A DNA stretch of 64,000 nt, from the NCBI RefSeq assembly GCF_017303375.1, contig NZ_JAFKOH010000001.1:372001-436000 (forward strand). Reading direction: 5' to 3'. The position numbers and the translations under genes are program-made. This stretch comes from Bacillus sp. NTK074B (GTDB taxonomy: Bacteria > Bacillota > Bacilli > Bacillales > Bacillaceae_B). Under the pieces are notes generated by a model that was not told the DNA's origin, did not search any database, and worked only from the letters and a program-made list of their open reading frames with translations. Shown piece after piece: positions 57,009 to 64,000 of the stretch (the first letter of the stretch is position 1; every line of letters starts with the position of its first letter).

Positions 57009-57425
57009 CTATTGACACTGAGGGCACTTACCATAAATTTCAAATTTATGACCTGAAATATCATACCCGGTTTCAGTTAAGTTCTCTTTTAGGGCTTCCA
57101 TGGGACATGTGTGAATTTCTTTCGTCTTCCCACAATCCAAACATATGAAGTGATGATGGTGGTGATGGCTTTCACACGTAAATCGGAAATGTCTTTCACT
57201 GGATAGTTCCGTCTCTTCGAGTATGCCAAGCTCAACGAACAAGCTTAAGTTTCGATAGATCGTATCGAAACTGAGACCAGGGTAATCCGCTTTCATGCAT
57301 TCCAACACATCCCGGGCGGTTAAATATTTATTCGAACTTGAAAACAGTTCAAGTAACTGCTCACGTTTTCCAGTATGTTTATAACCCTTTGCTTTTAACA
57401 GATCCATTGCTTCGGTTACATTCAA
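57009..57425 (-). CDS. zur: Zinc uptake regulator Zur (Fur family)
   Basis: Zur represses zinc uptake genes when zinc is abundant. The 138-residue protein has a winged helix (about 15-80), a [14 protein letters not shown] metal region with a run of six His, and two CxxC pairs (CLDC and CPQC) for structural zinc. The TTG at 57423-57425 is 7 nt after GAGGTG. It follows znuB by 4 bp, so it is the third gene of a zinc operon and is autoregulated. Confidence 0.94.
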   Translation of the reverse strand: MNVTEAMDLLKAKGYKHTGKREQLLELFSSSNKYLTARDVLECMKADYPGLSFDTIYRNLSLFVELGILEETELSSERHFRFTCESHHHHHHFICLDCGKTKEIHTCPMEALKENLTETGYDISGHKFEIYGKCPQCQ

Positions 57426-57429
57426 TTTA

Positions 57430-58287
57430 TTACACCTCTACTTTAGAAGAAAGATTCACTGTTCTCAGCTTCTTAAATACGATTGTCATAAGCAAAATCA
57501 AAATCGCCGTTACCACGATTGTTCCACCGGGAGCAAGATTCAGATAAAATGCGCTTACCAATCCAACGATGACAGAGATCTCACCAAATAAAAGGGAAAA
57601 TCCGATCGTCTGCTTAAAGCCATTGGCAATCCTGATGCTTGCTGCAACGGGTAATGTCATCAAAGAAGATACCAGAAGGATTCCGACGATACGCATGGAA
57701 GCGGCAATCACAAGGGCCACCATGATCATAAAGATAAAGTGTATCGCCTTAGCAGGGATTCCTGACGCCTTAGCATGATCTTCATCAAATGAAAGGAGAA
57801 ACAGTTCTTTATATAATAAGAGAATGACACCGATCACAAGGATGCTGATTCCACCAATCAGGTATAAGTCCCCTCTGCTGACTGCGCTGACACTACCAAA
57901 TAAATAACTAAATAAATCGGTATTGAAGCCGTCTGCCAATGATATGAAAATGACACCGATCCCGATTCCTCCTGACAGGATGATCGGAATGGCAAGTTCC
58001 TGATAATGCTTGTATACCATACGTAAACGTTCAATAAATAATGAGCCCATGACAGAGAACGCCATTCCGAAGTATAGGGGATTCAAACCTGATAGGGCGG
58101 GTACGGTTTTACTTAGATATAGGCTCGCTGCAATTCCTGACAGAGTGACATGACTGAGGGCATCCGCAATGAGAGAAAGCCTCCTTACCACGATGAACGC
58201 TCCCAATAATGGGGCAATGATCCCGATCAGTATTCCTGTTAAAAAGGCATTTTGTAAAAATTCATATTGAAAAATAGCTTGAATCAT
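57430..58287 (-). CDS. znuB: Zinc ABC transporter permease ZnuB
   Basis: The 285-residue protein has eight membrane helices and is an ABC-3 family metal permease ([26 protein letters not shown]). It imports zinc with ZnuC and a binding protein that is not in this window. GGAGGGAAG precedes the ATG. Confidence 0.9.
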   Translation of the reverse strand: MIQAIFQYEFLQNAFLTGILIGIIAPLLGAFIVVRRLSLIADALSHVTLSGIAASLYLSKTVPALSGLNPLYFGMAFSVMGSLFIERLRMVYKHYQELAIPIILSGGIGIGVIFISLADGFNTDLFSYLFGSVSAVSRGDLYLIGGISILVIGVILLLYKELFLLSFDEDHAKASGIPAKAIHFIFMIMVALVIAASMRIVGILLVSSLMTLPVAASIRIANGFKQTIGFSLLFGEISVIVGLVSAFYLNLAPGGTIVVTAILILLMTIVFKKLRTVNLSSKVEV

Positions 58288-58305
58288 TTTCTTCCCTCCA
58301 ATCGA

Positions 58306-59082
58306 TCATGAATGATGGTGTTCATGCTCATGATTCAAAAAATGTACATCATGACCATAAAAAGAGGAAAGCTGATTTTCCTTAAGCTTTTCGAACTCTT
58401 CTGTTTTGCCATGGAAATGTAAATGTTTATTTAAGCAGGCAACGTGCGTCACCTTATTCGAAATCGAACCTATATCATGTGTGACAAGTACGAGGGTAAT
58501 GCCTAAATTCTTGTTCAATTTTTCAAGCATATCGTAGAAGTTTTGAACGTTTTTGCTGTCTACCCCCACTGTAGGTTCGTCGAGTATCAATATTTCCGGA
58601 CGGCTCACGAGGGCTCTGGCGATGAATACCCTCTGCTGCTGACCTCCTGATAGCTCGCCGATATTCCGGTTGGAGAACCGGCTCATCCCGACAGATTCAA
58701 TTGCTTCGTATACATCCTGCCTGTATGCCGAGGAAACCCGTTTGAATAATCCAACCTTTTTAGCCAGTCCACTCGCCACCACTTCATATACCGTTGCTGG
58801 AAATCCGGTATTGAAGGTGTTGGCCTTCTGGGATACAAAGCCGATGCGGTCCCATTCTTTAAATTTTTGCTGAGGGATTCCAAACAATTCAATATTCCCC
58901 TGCTTCACCCGCAAGAGGCCGAGGACAAGCTTTAATAATGTGGATTTACCCGACCCGTTCGGACCCACGATTCCAAGAAATGCGCCTTTGGGAATGCTTA
59001 AATGAATATCTTCTAGCACTCTTTCACGCTCATAACGGAAATTCACATCTTCTATTTTTATCACTGGATAAGTTGTATCCAT
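58306..59082 (-). CDS. znuC: Zinc ABC transporter ATP-binding protein ZnuC
   Basis: The 258-residue ATPase has [28 protein letters not shown] and the switch His in VTHDI. The end is His-rich (HEHEHHH), which suits zinc handling. The start could be any of three close codons (59082-59091); the ATG at 59082 has the best spacing. A Zur box lies just upstream. Confidence 0.92.
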   Translation of the reverse strand: MDTTYPVIKIEDVNFRYERERVLEDIHLSIPKGAFLGIVGPNGSGKSTLLKLVLGLLRVKQGNIELFGIPQQKFKEWDRIGFVSQKANTFNTGFPATVYEVVASGLAKKVGLFKRVSSAYRQDVYEAIESVGMSRFSNRNIGELSGGQQQRVFIARALVSRPEILILDEPTVGVDSKNVQNFYDMLEKLNKNLGITLVLVTHDIGSISNKVTHVACLNKHLHFHGKTEEFEKLKENQLSSFYGHDVHFLNHEHEHHHS

Positions 59083-59099
59083 GTCCATCAACTCTCTTT

Positions 59100-59119
59100 A
59101 TAAGAATCATTACGATTTA
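59100..59119. promoter_or_regulatory. Zur box upstream of znuC
   Basis: On the minus strand AAATCGTAATGATTCTTAT: the left half AAATCGTAAT matches the B. subtilis Zur consensus fully, the right half partly. It is 18 bp before the znuC start. Confidence 0.78.
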
Positions 59120-59179
59120 AAAGTACATAGGGTAGTATACAGGATGCGTGGTAAATTGTAAATGATTCCGTATCACATT

Positions 59180-59205
59180 TAAAAGGACTGCCCCGAGGCA
59201 GTCCT
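59180..59205 (-). terminator. Terminator of yqfU
   Basis: AGGACTGCC and GGCAGTCCT pair around CCGA and are followed by UUUU on the minus strand. Confidence 0.75.
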
Positions 59206-59222
59206 GAAATCTTCGTCATGCA

Positions 59223-60104
59223 TCAATGTATAGCAGATTTGAAGCGCGCCCCTTTTGTTTCCTGGGTGTTCATGATTGTGATGAAAGCATTCGGATCAAC
59301 ATCCGAAACAATGAATTTCAATTTCGTGACTTCAAGTCTCGTGACCACGACGTAAATGACTTCTTTATCGTTATCCGTATAGCCGCCACGCCCCTTCAAC
59401 ATAGTTGTACCTCTTCCAAGCCTTTGTAAAATGGCATCCGATACCTCGAGATAATAATCCGAAACGATGATGACCGCTTTCGTTTCATCCATTCCCTGAA
59501 TGACCGTATCAATGGTCTTGAAGGCGATATAATAGGTCATGACAGAATACATGGCTTCTTCGATCCCAAAGACAAATGCCGCCCAACCGAAGATGAAAAT
59601 ATTCATAAACATCACAAACTCACCGACGGAGAATGGCAATTTCTTAGTCAGAAGGATCCCTAAGATTTCAGTTCCATCCAACGAACCCCCATGACGGATG
59701 ACAAGTCCTACACCCACCCCAAGAATCAATCCGCCGAAGACGGTCGCAAGGATCTCTTCTGTCACGAATGGATCCATATGATGAAGGAGGCTTTCAATGA
59801 CCGCCAACGCGACAATGGCAAACAAAGAAGATACGACAAACGTCTTTCCTATTTGCTTGTACCCCGAATACATAAAAGGAAGGTTGAGTAAGACCAACAG
59901 GGTTGAAAAATTAAGGAAAGGGATAGAATCGGAAATCAAATAATTCAGGATCAGTGAGATACCAATGATCCCCCCATCAATAATATTATTCGGTACTAGG
60001 AACAGTTCAATGGAAACGGCTGCCAGCCCGGCTCCGATAGTTATAAAAAATAGACGGTAAATGAAATGAAGGGGACTTTCTTTCTTATGCACTCTTTGAG
60101 TCAT
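59223..60104 (-). CDS. yqfU: YitT/DUF2179 family membrane protein YqfU
   Basis: The ATG at 60102-60104, behind AAAGGA, gives 293 residues. Five or six membrane helices (1-200) are followed by a DUF2179 domain (about 215-290) with [14 protein letters not shown] and [12 protein letters not shown]. It is the YqfU counterpart; function unknown. Confidence 0.88.
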   Translation of the reverse strand: MTQRVHKKESPLHFIYRLFFITIGAGLAAVSIELFLVPNNIIDGGIIGISLILNYLISDSIPFLNFSTLLVLLNLPFMYSGYKQIGKTFVVSSLFAIVALAVIESLLHHMDPFVTEEILATVFGGLILGVGVGLVIRHGGSLDGTEILGILLTKKLPFSVGEFVMFMNIFIFGWAAFVFGIEEAMYSVMTYYIAFKTIDTVIQGMDETKAVIIVSDYYLEVSDAILQRLGRGTTMLKGRGGYTDNDKEVIYVVVTRLEVTKLKFIVSDVDPNAFITIMNTQETKGARFKSAIH

Positions 60105-60189
60105 CGCCAATTCCTTTCAGTTTATTTTCTAATAAAATTGTCACTTTCTTGATCGATACTACATATGTATCTGATGAGGAGTGATAAAC

Positions 60190-60444
60190 ATGAAGCTATT
60201 ACAAAATGTGATTAATCACAAAATCAACCATATTACAAATGATGAACTGCTAAAGTATGCCAAACAATATAATATTTCACTGACGCCCGATCAGGCTACA
60301 AGCATTGTTGCCAAGGTGAACGGAAAAAACATCAACATTTTTGATGATGCGAAAAGAAGCAGGCTAGTGAAAGATCTTGCCAGGGTCATCGGACCAGCAA
60401 AAGCAAAGGAAATCAACCAGCTCTTTTTACAGCTTATCAGATAG
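60190..60444 (+). CDS. yqfT: DUF2624 protein YqfT
   Basis: The ATG at 60190, after GAGGAG, gives 84 residues, all soluble and helical (MKLLQNVINHKINHITNDEL). This is DUF2624, known as YqfT. Function unknown. Confidence 0.85.
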   Translation: MKLLQNVINHKINHITNDELLKYAKQYNISLTPDQATSIVAKVNGKNINIFDDAKRSRLVKDLARVIGPAKAKEINQLFLQLIR

Positions 60445-60452
60445 ATAGAAAG

Positions 60453-60492
60453 AGGAGGTTTCCTCAAATCTTGAGAGATGACCTCCTCCACT
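60453..60492. terminator. Bidirectional terminator yqfT / nfo
   Basis: GAGGAGGT and ACCTCCTC pair around a 21-nt loop that has its own short stem; T runs are weak. Confidence 0.5.
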
Positions 60493-60494
60493 CT

Positions 60495-61388
60495 TTACTG
60501 ATTTACTATTTTCGTTAAAACATCTTCATCAAAGGATTGATTACGCAACATGTCAATTTCGAACTTGTAAGGAGGTTTTTTATTTTTCTTACCTTCCCCT
60601 ACATATGGAGTTTCCAGAATCTTAGGAACGGCCTCCAGCTGTGGATGATGCACGATATAATTCAGTGCCTTGAATCCAATATGACCGAAGCCCAGGTTTT
60701 CATGACGGTCCTTAGCGGCTCCCCGTTCATTCTTGCTATCATTTATATGAAGCACTTTTAAGCGATCGATTCCAATAATTTTATCGAATTCCTCCAATAC
60801 ACCATCGAAATCTTCTACAATATTATATCCTGCATCATGGGTATGACATGTGTCAAAGCACACAGATAGACGATCATTCAACTCTACTCCATTGATGATC
60901 TGGGCTAATTCCTCAAATGTCCTGCCGCATTCAGAGCCTTTTCCGGCCATTGTTTCAAGTGCAATCTGAACTTTATGATCCTTGGTTAATACTTCATTCA
61001 GACCTTCAATGATCTTCTCGATTCCTTTATCTGCCCCTGCCCCTACATGAGCACCGGGATGAAGCACGATTTGCCCTGCACCGAGCGCTTCAGTGCGTTC
61101 CATTTCAGATCGGAGGAAATTGACACCCAGCTCGAATGTAGACGGGTTTGTCGTATTGCCAATGTTAATGATATAAGGGGCATGCACGACGATGTCCTCT
61201 ATTCCATTATCTTTCATATGAGCGAGTCCTGCTTCAATATTTAAGTCTTCGATCTTCTTTCTTCTCGTATTCTGCGGGGCACCTGTATAAATCATGAAGG
61301 TATTCGCACCATACGAAACCGCTTCTTCACTCGATGCGAGTAACATGTTCTTTCCACTCATGGAAACATGGGATCCAATCTTAACCAT
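60495..61388 (-). CDS. nfo: Endonuclease IV
   Basis: This AP endonuclease cuts abasic sites with three zinc ions. The 297-residue TIM barrel has [47 protein letters not shown] and HINDSK, which hold all metal ligands. The ATG at 61386-61388, behind AGGAG, is chosen; length equals B. subtilis YqfS. Confidence 0.96.
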   Translation of the reverse strand: MVKIGSHVSMSGKNMLLASSEEAVSYGANTFMIYTGAPQNTRRKKIEDLNIEAGLAHMKDNGIEDIVVHAPYIINIGNTTNPSTFELGVNFLRSEMERTEALGAGQIVLHPGAHVGAGADKGIEKIIEGLNEVLTKDHKVQIALETMAGKGSECGRTFEELAQIINGVELNDRLSVCFDTCHTHDAGYNIVEDFDGVLEEFDKIIGIDRLKVLHINDSKNERGAAKDRHENLGFGHIGFKALNYIVHHPQLEAVPKILETPYVGEGKKNKKPPYKFEIDMLRNQSFDEDVLTKIVNQ

Positions 61389-61457
61389 TCTTCTCAACTC
61401 CTAAGAATATCTCTCTTTATTGTATCGAATGTGTACAAATGAATCACGTTCAAACAC

Positions 61458-62765
61458 TTACTTATTTCTATTTTTGATTCTTCTTTCCCGCTTCTTGATT
61501 TGATCCATTTTGTATTTCATCTTCTTTTTATATCCCGGTTTCACCGATTTTGGTTTTCGGACCAGGGACTTCGCCTTTTCATCAATCTCATCGACGTTCG
61601 ATTTTTGACGGTTCTTACGTTTGTTCAGAGGAGGTAGCTCGGACCATTCGCCTTTTTTAATATCCCGATGTGAAAAGCTGATTCCAAGCTTCTCCAATCG
61701 ATTCAATGCATCTTCATCTGAAGGCGTATAAATGGTATAAGCAATACCGCTGTTCCCGGCACGTGCTGTTCGGCCGGAACGATGAACATAGAAATCAAGG
61801 TCTTGAGGCAGTTCAAAATTAATAATGTGACTGACCCCTTCGATATCGATCCCTCTGGCTGCAAGATCTGTGGCTACAATATATTGATAGTCCAGATTCC
61901 TTGTTTGTTTCATCATTTTCTTACGCTCACGGGGAGATAGATCACCATGAATGCGCCCGACCTTCAATCCTTTGGCAATCAGGGCATCGGCCACTTCATC
62001 CGCTTTTTGTTTCGTATTCGTGAACACAATACCTAAATATGGATTGATCTCCACTAAAATATTGTACAGAAGATTGACTTTATCCCTACTCTTCAAGGGA
62101 ACGATCACGTGTTGAATATTTTTCGCCGAAAGCTGTTCCGGCTCTACATGTGCATATTGAGGATTTTCCATATACTTTTTCAAGAAGGGCTTCAGCTTCT
62201 CCGGAATGGTAGCAGAAAATACTAACATTTGAAGTTTCTCCGGCATCTTTGCTGCAATCTGATCCACATCTTCAATGAACCCCATATCCAGCATAAGATC
62301 CGCTTCATCTATGACTAGGAGTGAAGCTGTATGGACAAATAATGCCTGATCTTTCACAAGGTCATTGATGCGTCCAGGCGTCCCCACAACGATATGTGGC
62401 TGGTGCTTTAATTTCTCGATGGTTCTCTGCTTATCCGTCCCACCGATATAGCAACGGGATACGATGTCGCTGTCCTTCGTGATCTTTAATACTTCCTGAT
62501 ATATCTGTTGTGCCAATTCACGTGTCGGTGCAGTTATGACAGCTTGTACCTGTTCAGCTTCTGCATCCACCTTTTCGATGATCGGTAACAGATACGAATG
62601 GGTCTTTCCTGTTCCCGTTTGAGATTGGCCAATTGCACTTTGCCCTTTCAAAATCAGAGGGATCATTTTCTTTTGAATTTCCGTTGGTTCGTAGAATCCT
62701 AATTCTTCTACTGATTCATTAATGAATGACTTGAAACCAAATTGTAGAAATAAATTCTTTTTCAT
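61458..62765 (-). CDS. cshB: DEAD-box RNA helicase CshB
   Basis: The 435-residue helicase has the Q motif (LGFYEPTEIQ), Walker A QSQTGTGKT, PTRELA, DEAD (VIDEADLM), SAT and HRSGRTARAG. A basic C-terminal tail (NKRKNRQKSN and KKRERRIKNRNK) probably binds RNA. It is cold-stress related in B. subtilis (CshB, YqfR). Confidence 0.94.
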   Translation of the reverse strand: MKKNLFLQFGFKSFINESVEELGFYEPTEIQKKMIPLILKGQSAIGQSQTGTGKTHSYLLPIIEKVDAEAEQVQAVITAPTRELAQQIYQEVLKITKDSDIVSRCYIGGTDKQRTIEKLKHQPHIVVGTPGRINDLVKDQALFVHTASLLVIDEADLMLDMGFIEDVDQIAAKMPEKLQMLVFSATIPEKLKPFLKKYMENPQYAHVEPEQLSAKNIQHVIVPLKSRDKVNLLYNILVEINPYLGIVFTNTKQKADEVADALIAKGLKVGRIHGDLSPRERKKMMKQTRNLDYQYIVATDLAARGIDIEGVSHIINFELPQDLDFYVHRSGRTARAGNSGIAYTIYTPSDEDALNRLEKLGISFSHRDIKKGEWSELPPLNKRKNRQKSNVDEIDEKAKSLVRKPKSVKPGYKKKMKYKMDQIKKRERRIKNRNK

Positions 62766-63259
62766 TCAATACATCTCCTTTTTTTTACTATCCTTTTATT
62801 TACGCTGTCACGGGGATGGATGCCGTAAGCCGTTCACATCATCACCACAGATTTATATAAAATGTACGGATCACTTATATTTTTAGGCTATTTTCTTAAT
62901 GCCTGTTGCTAAAAGCAGCGTGTAGTCGTTGATTTCCGCCCCAGGGGCTCACTTTCTGCTGGGATCACGGTGAGCCTCCCCGGCTAAAGCCCTGCAGCAG
63001 AAGACAGAGATTTGAAAGTTATAGTCAATAATAGAATAACAATAGCCTTTGCCAAGATAGCCTAATAGTAATTGAAAATTTTATTTTAACGTTAGCAAGC
63101 GTCATATTTAAAGAACATCTAACCATTATAATCAATTTTCAGCAAAACATCTAGGTCAACCTGATATTATTTCAGATGATATTGTCACAATACCCTTTTT
63201 TAACCTATTGCATACTCTATAGTGAGAATGAATTTATTCAATGAAAGGAGGCTGTCATC
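62766..63259. other. cshB-yqfQ intergenic region
   Basis: It holds a GC-rich decayed repeat (62930-63005, with GGGGCTCAC and GTGAGCCTCC arms), about 150 bp of AT-rich sequence, and the yqfQ promoter. A CATACTCTA at 63211-63219 resembles a sigma-E/sigma-K -10. No gene is seen. Confidence 0.45.
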
Positions 63260-63979
63260 ATGCCGCCTAGAAGAATGAGAAATCAAGGTCAGGATATGCG
63301 AAACCCTTTCGGAATGAGGCAGCGGCGGGAATCCGGCTTTGGAATGCAGCAACCTGGCAGAAATAATTTTGGACTGGGACAGACACAACCCCCCCCATTT
63401 CAACTAGGAAGGCAGAATTCCAACACTGGGTTCAATATGGGAATGAATCAGAGAGGAAAGGGGCGGGGTCGGGGACAAGGCAAAGGGTTGTTGTCTAAGC
63501 TTTTGAAAAAAGGTGAAAACCGTGGTGCTGACGGAGGGGGCGGACTCCTACAACAGTTTTCCAGGGGTGATGCCTCATCCAATTCAACCGGGTTTGAGCG
63601 TTCTCCACAGGCAGCAGGTGGAATTATTCAGACCCTCCTCAATCCGGGAAATGTAAATTCTTTTTTATCCAACACACAACAGATGCTCCAGACGGCTCAA
63701 CAATTAGGGCCTATGTTTCAACAATACGGTCCAATGGTCAAGAACATCCCTTCTTTATGGAAGTTGTACCGGGGGTTGAAGGATATGCCAGCTGATGGCG
63801 CATCTGAAGCAAGCACAGAGGATATAGAAAGCACAGATGACACTGAAATCCCCGAAGAAAAAGCAGCTGTTAAGAAGAAGAAAAAGAAGAAAAAGCCCCC
63901 GGCTGAATTATCGGATGATGAAGAAGTAAAAACGAAGGCACCTGACCAATCCAGCTCAAAGCCAAAACTATATATTTAA
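63260..63979 (+). CDS. yqfQ: VrrA/YqfQ family low-complexity protein
   Basis: AAAGGAGG precedes the ATG. The 239-residue protein is rich in Gly, Gln, Arg and Asn in the first 110 residues (MRNPFG, GRGRGQGKG), has a helical core (about 120-170, GIIQTLLNPGNVNSFL) and an acidic/lysine-rich tail with eight Lys. This is the YqfQ/VrrA family; the B. anthracis homologue is a VNTR locus. A C8 tract (63389-63396) lies in frame. Function unknown, perhaps spore-related. Confidence 0.85.
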   Translation: MPPRRMRNQGQDMRNPFGMRQRRESGFGMQQPGRNNFGLGQTQPPPFQLGRQNSNTGFNMGMNQRGKGRGRGQGKGLLSKLLKKGENRGADGGGGLLQQFSRGDASSNSTGFERSPQAAGGIIQTLLNPGNVNSFLSNTQQMLQTAQQLGPMFQQYGPMVKNIPSLWKLYRGLKDMPADGASEASTEDIESTDDTEIPEEKAAVKKKKKKKKPPAELSDDEEVKTKAPDQSSSKPKLYI

Positions 63980-64000
63980 AAAGCCGAATCCCTAAGGGTT

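Noticed and set aside
1-64000. CRISPR arrays, prophage, IS elements, rRNA
   Set aside because: No regularly spaced direct repeats, transposase, integrase or rRNA sequence was seen.

Overview
The window reads as a chromosomal segment of an endospore-forming Bacillaceae bacterium (Bacillus sensu lato). Gene order closely follows the B. subtilis yqh-yqg-yqf region: lipM/yqhL/gcv/yqhHG, comG, mgsR, yqgY to yqgN, pst, pbpA, sodA, yqgC/yqgB, yqfZ, ispG, yqfX to yqfQ. Strong AGGAGG-type ribosome binding sites, moderate GC, a SpoVAF-like germinant protein and a complete comG operon agree with this. I cannot fix the genus from sequence alone.

Region by region. 1-3.6 kb: 5' part of a class II (B12-dependent) ribonucleotide reductase with two NrdR boxes, the octanoyltransferase gene lipM and a rhodanese gene. 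3.6-10.5 kb: glycine cleavage operon gcvT-gcvPA-gcvPB behind a tandem glycine riboswitch, diverging from yqhH (SNF2 helicase) and yqhG. 10.5-15.2 kb: competence pseudopilus operon comGA-GG followed by aroK and yqzE. 15.2-18.9 kb: tRNA-Gln, structured repeats, mgsR, yqgY, yqgX, a 57-residue DUF2759 gene and an HxlR regulator. 18.9-31.9 kb: yqgV, a frameshifted yqgU, a second repeat pair, yqgT, yqgS (LTA synthase family), glcK, yqgQ, a spoVAF-like gene, gluP, DUF92, 5-formyl-THF cyclo-ligase and rpmG. 31.9-37.2 kb: an accessory polysaccharide-type cassette (HTH-DUF4912 protein, GH57-like/GT4 fusion, nucleotidyltransferase, unknown protein), diverging from a small membrane HTH protein. 37.2-46.8 kb: a frameshifted chemotaxis receptor, phoU, the pst operon behind four Pho boxes, and pbpA. 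46.9-64 kb: yqgE, sodA, yqgC, a Na/Pi cotransporter, yqgB, an MFS exporter, yqfZ, ispG, yqfX, yqfW, a DUF1499 gene, zur-znuBC with a Zur box, yqfU, yqfT, nfo, cshB and yqfQ.

Functional groups. lipM supplies octanoyl groups for GcvH lipoylation, next to the glycine cleavage enzymes. Phosphate uptake is represented twice, by Pst/PhoU and by a Na/Pi transporter with a PhoU-like tail. Zinc control (Zur, ZnuCB, Zur box) lies in the same window as an L33 protein without paired zinc cysteines.

Most noteworthy observations: comGA and comGD have no ATG/GTG/TTG start at the expected place, but each has the same Shine-Dalgarno 10-mer exactly 7 nt before an ATA or ATT codon; a family of about 115-bp imperfect-palindrome repeats shows compensatory changes in its stem; the HTH-DUF4912/GH57-GT4 cassette has a GH57-like domain whose catalytic Glu is replaced by Arg; and two genes (yqgU and a chemotaxis receptor) are broken at homopolymer runs.
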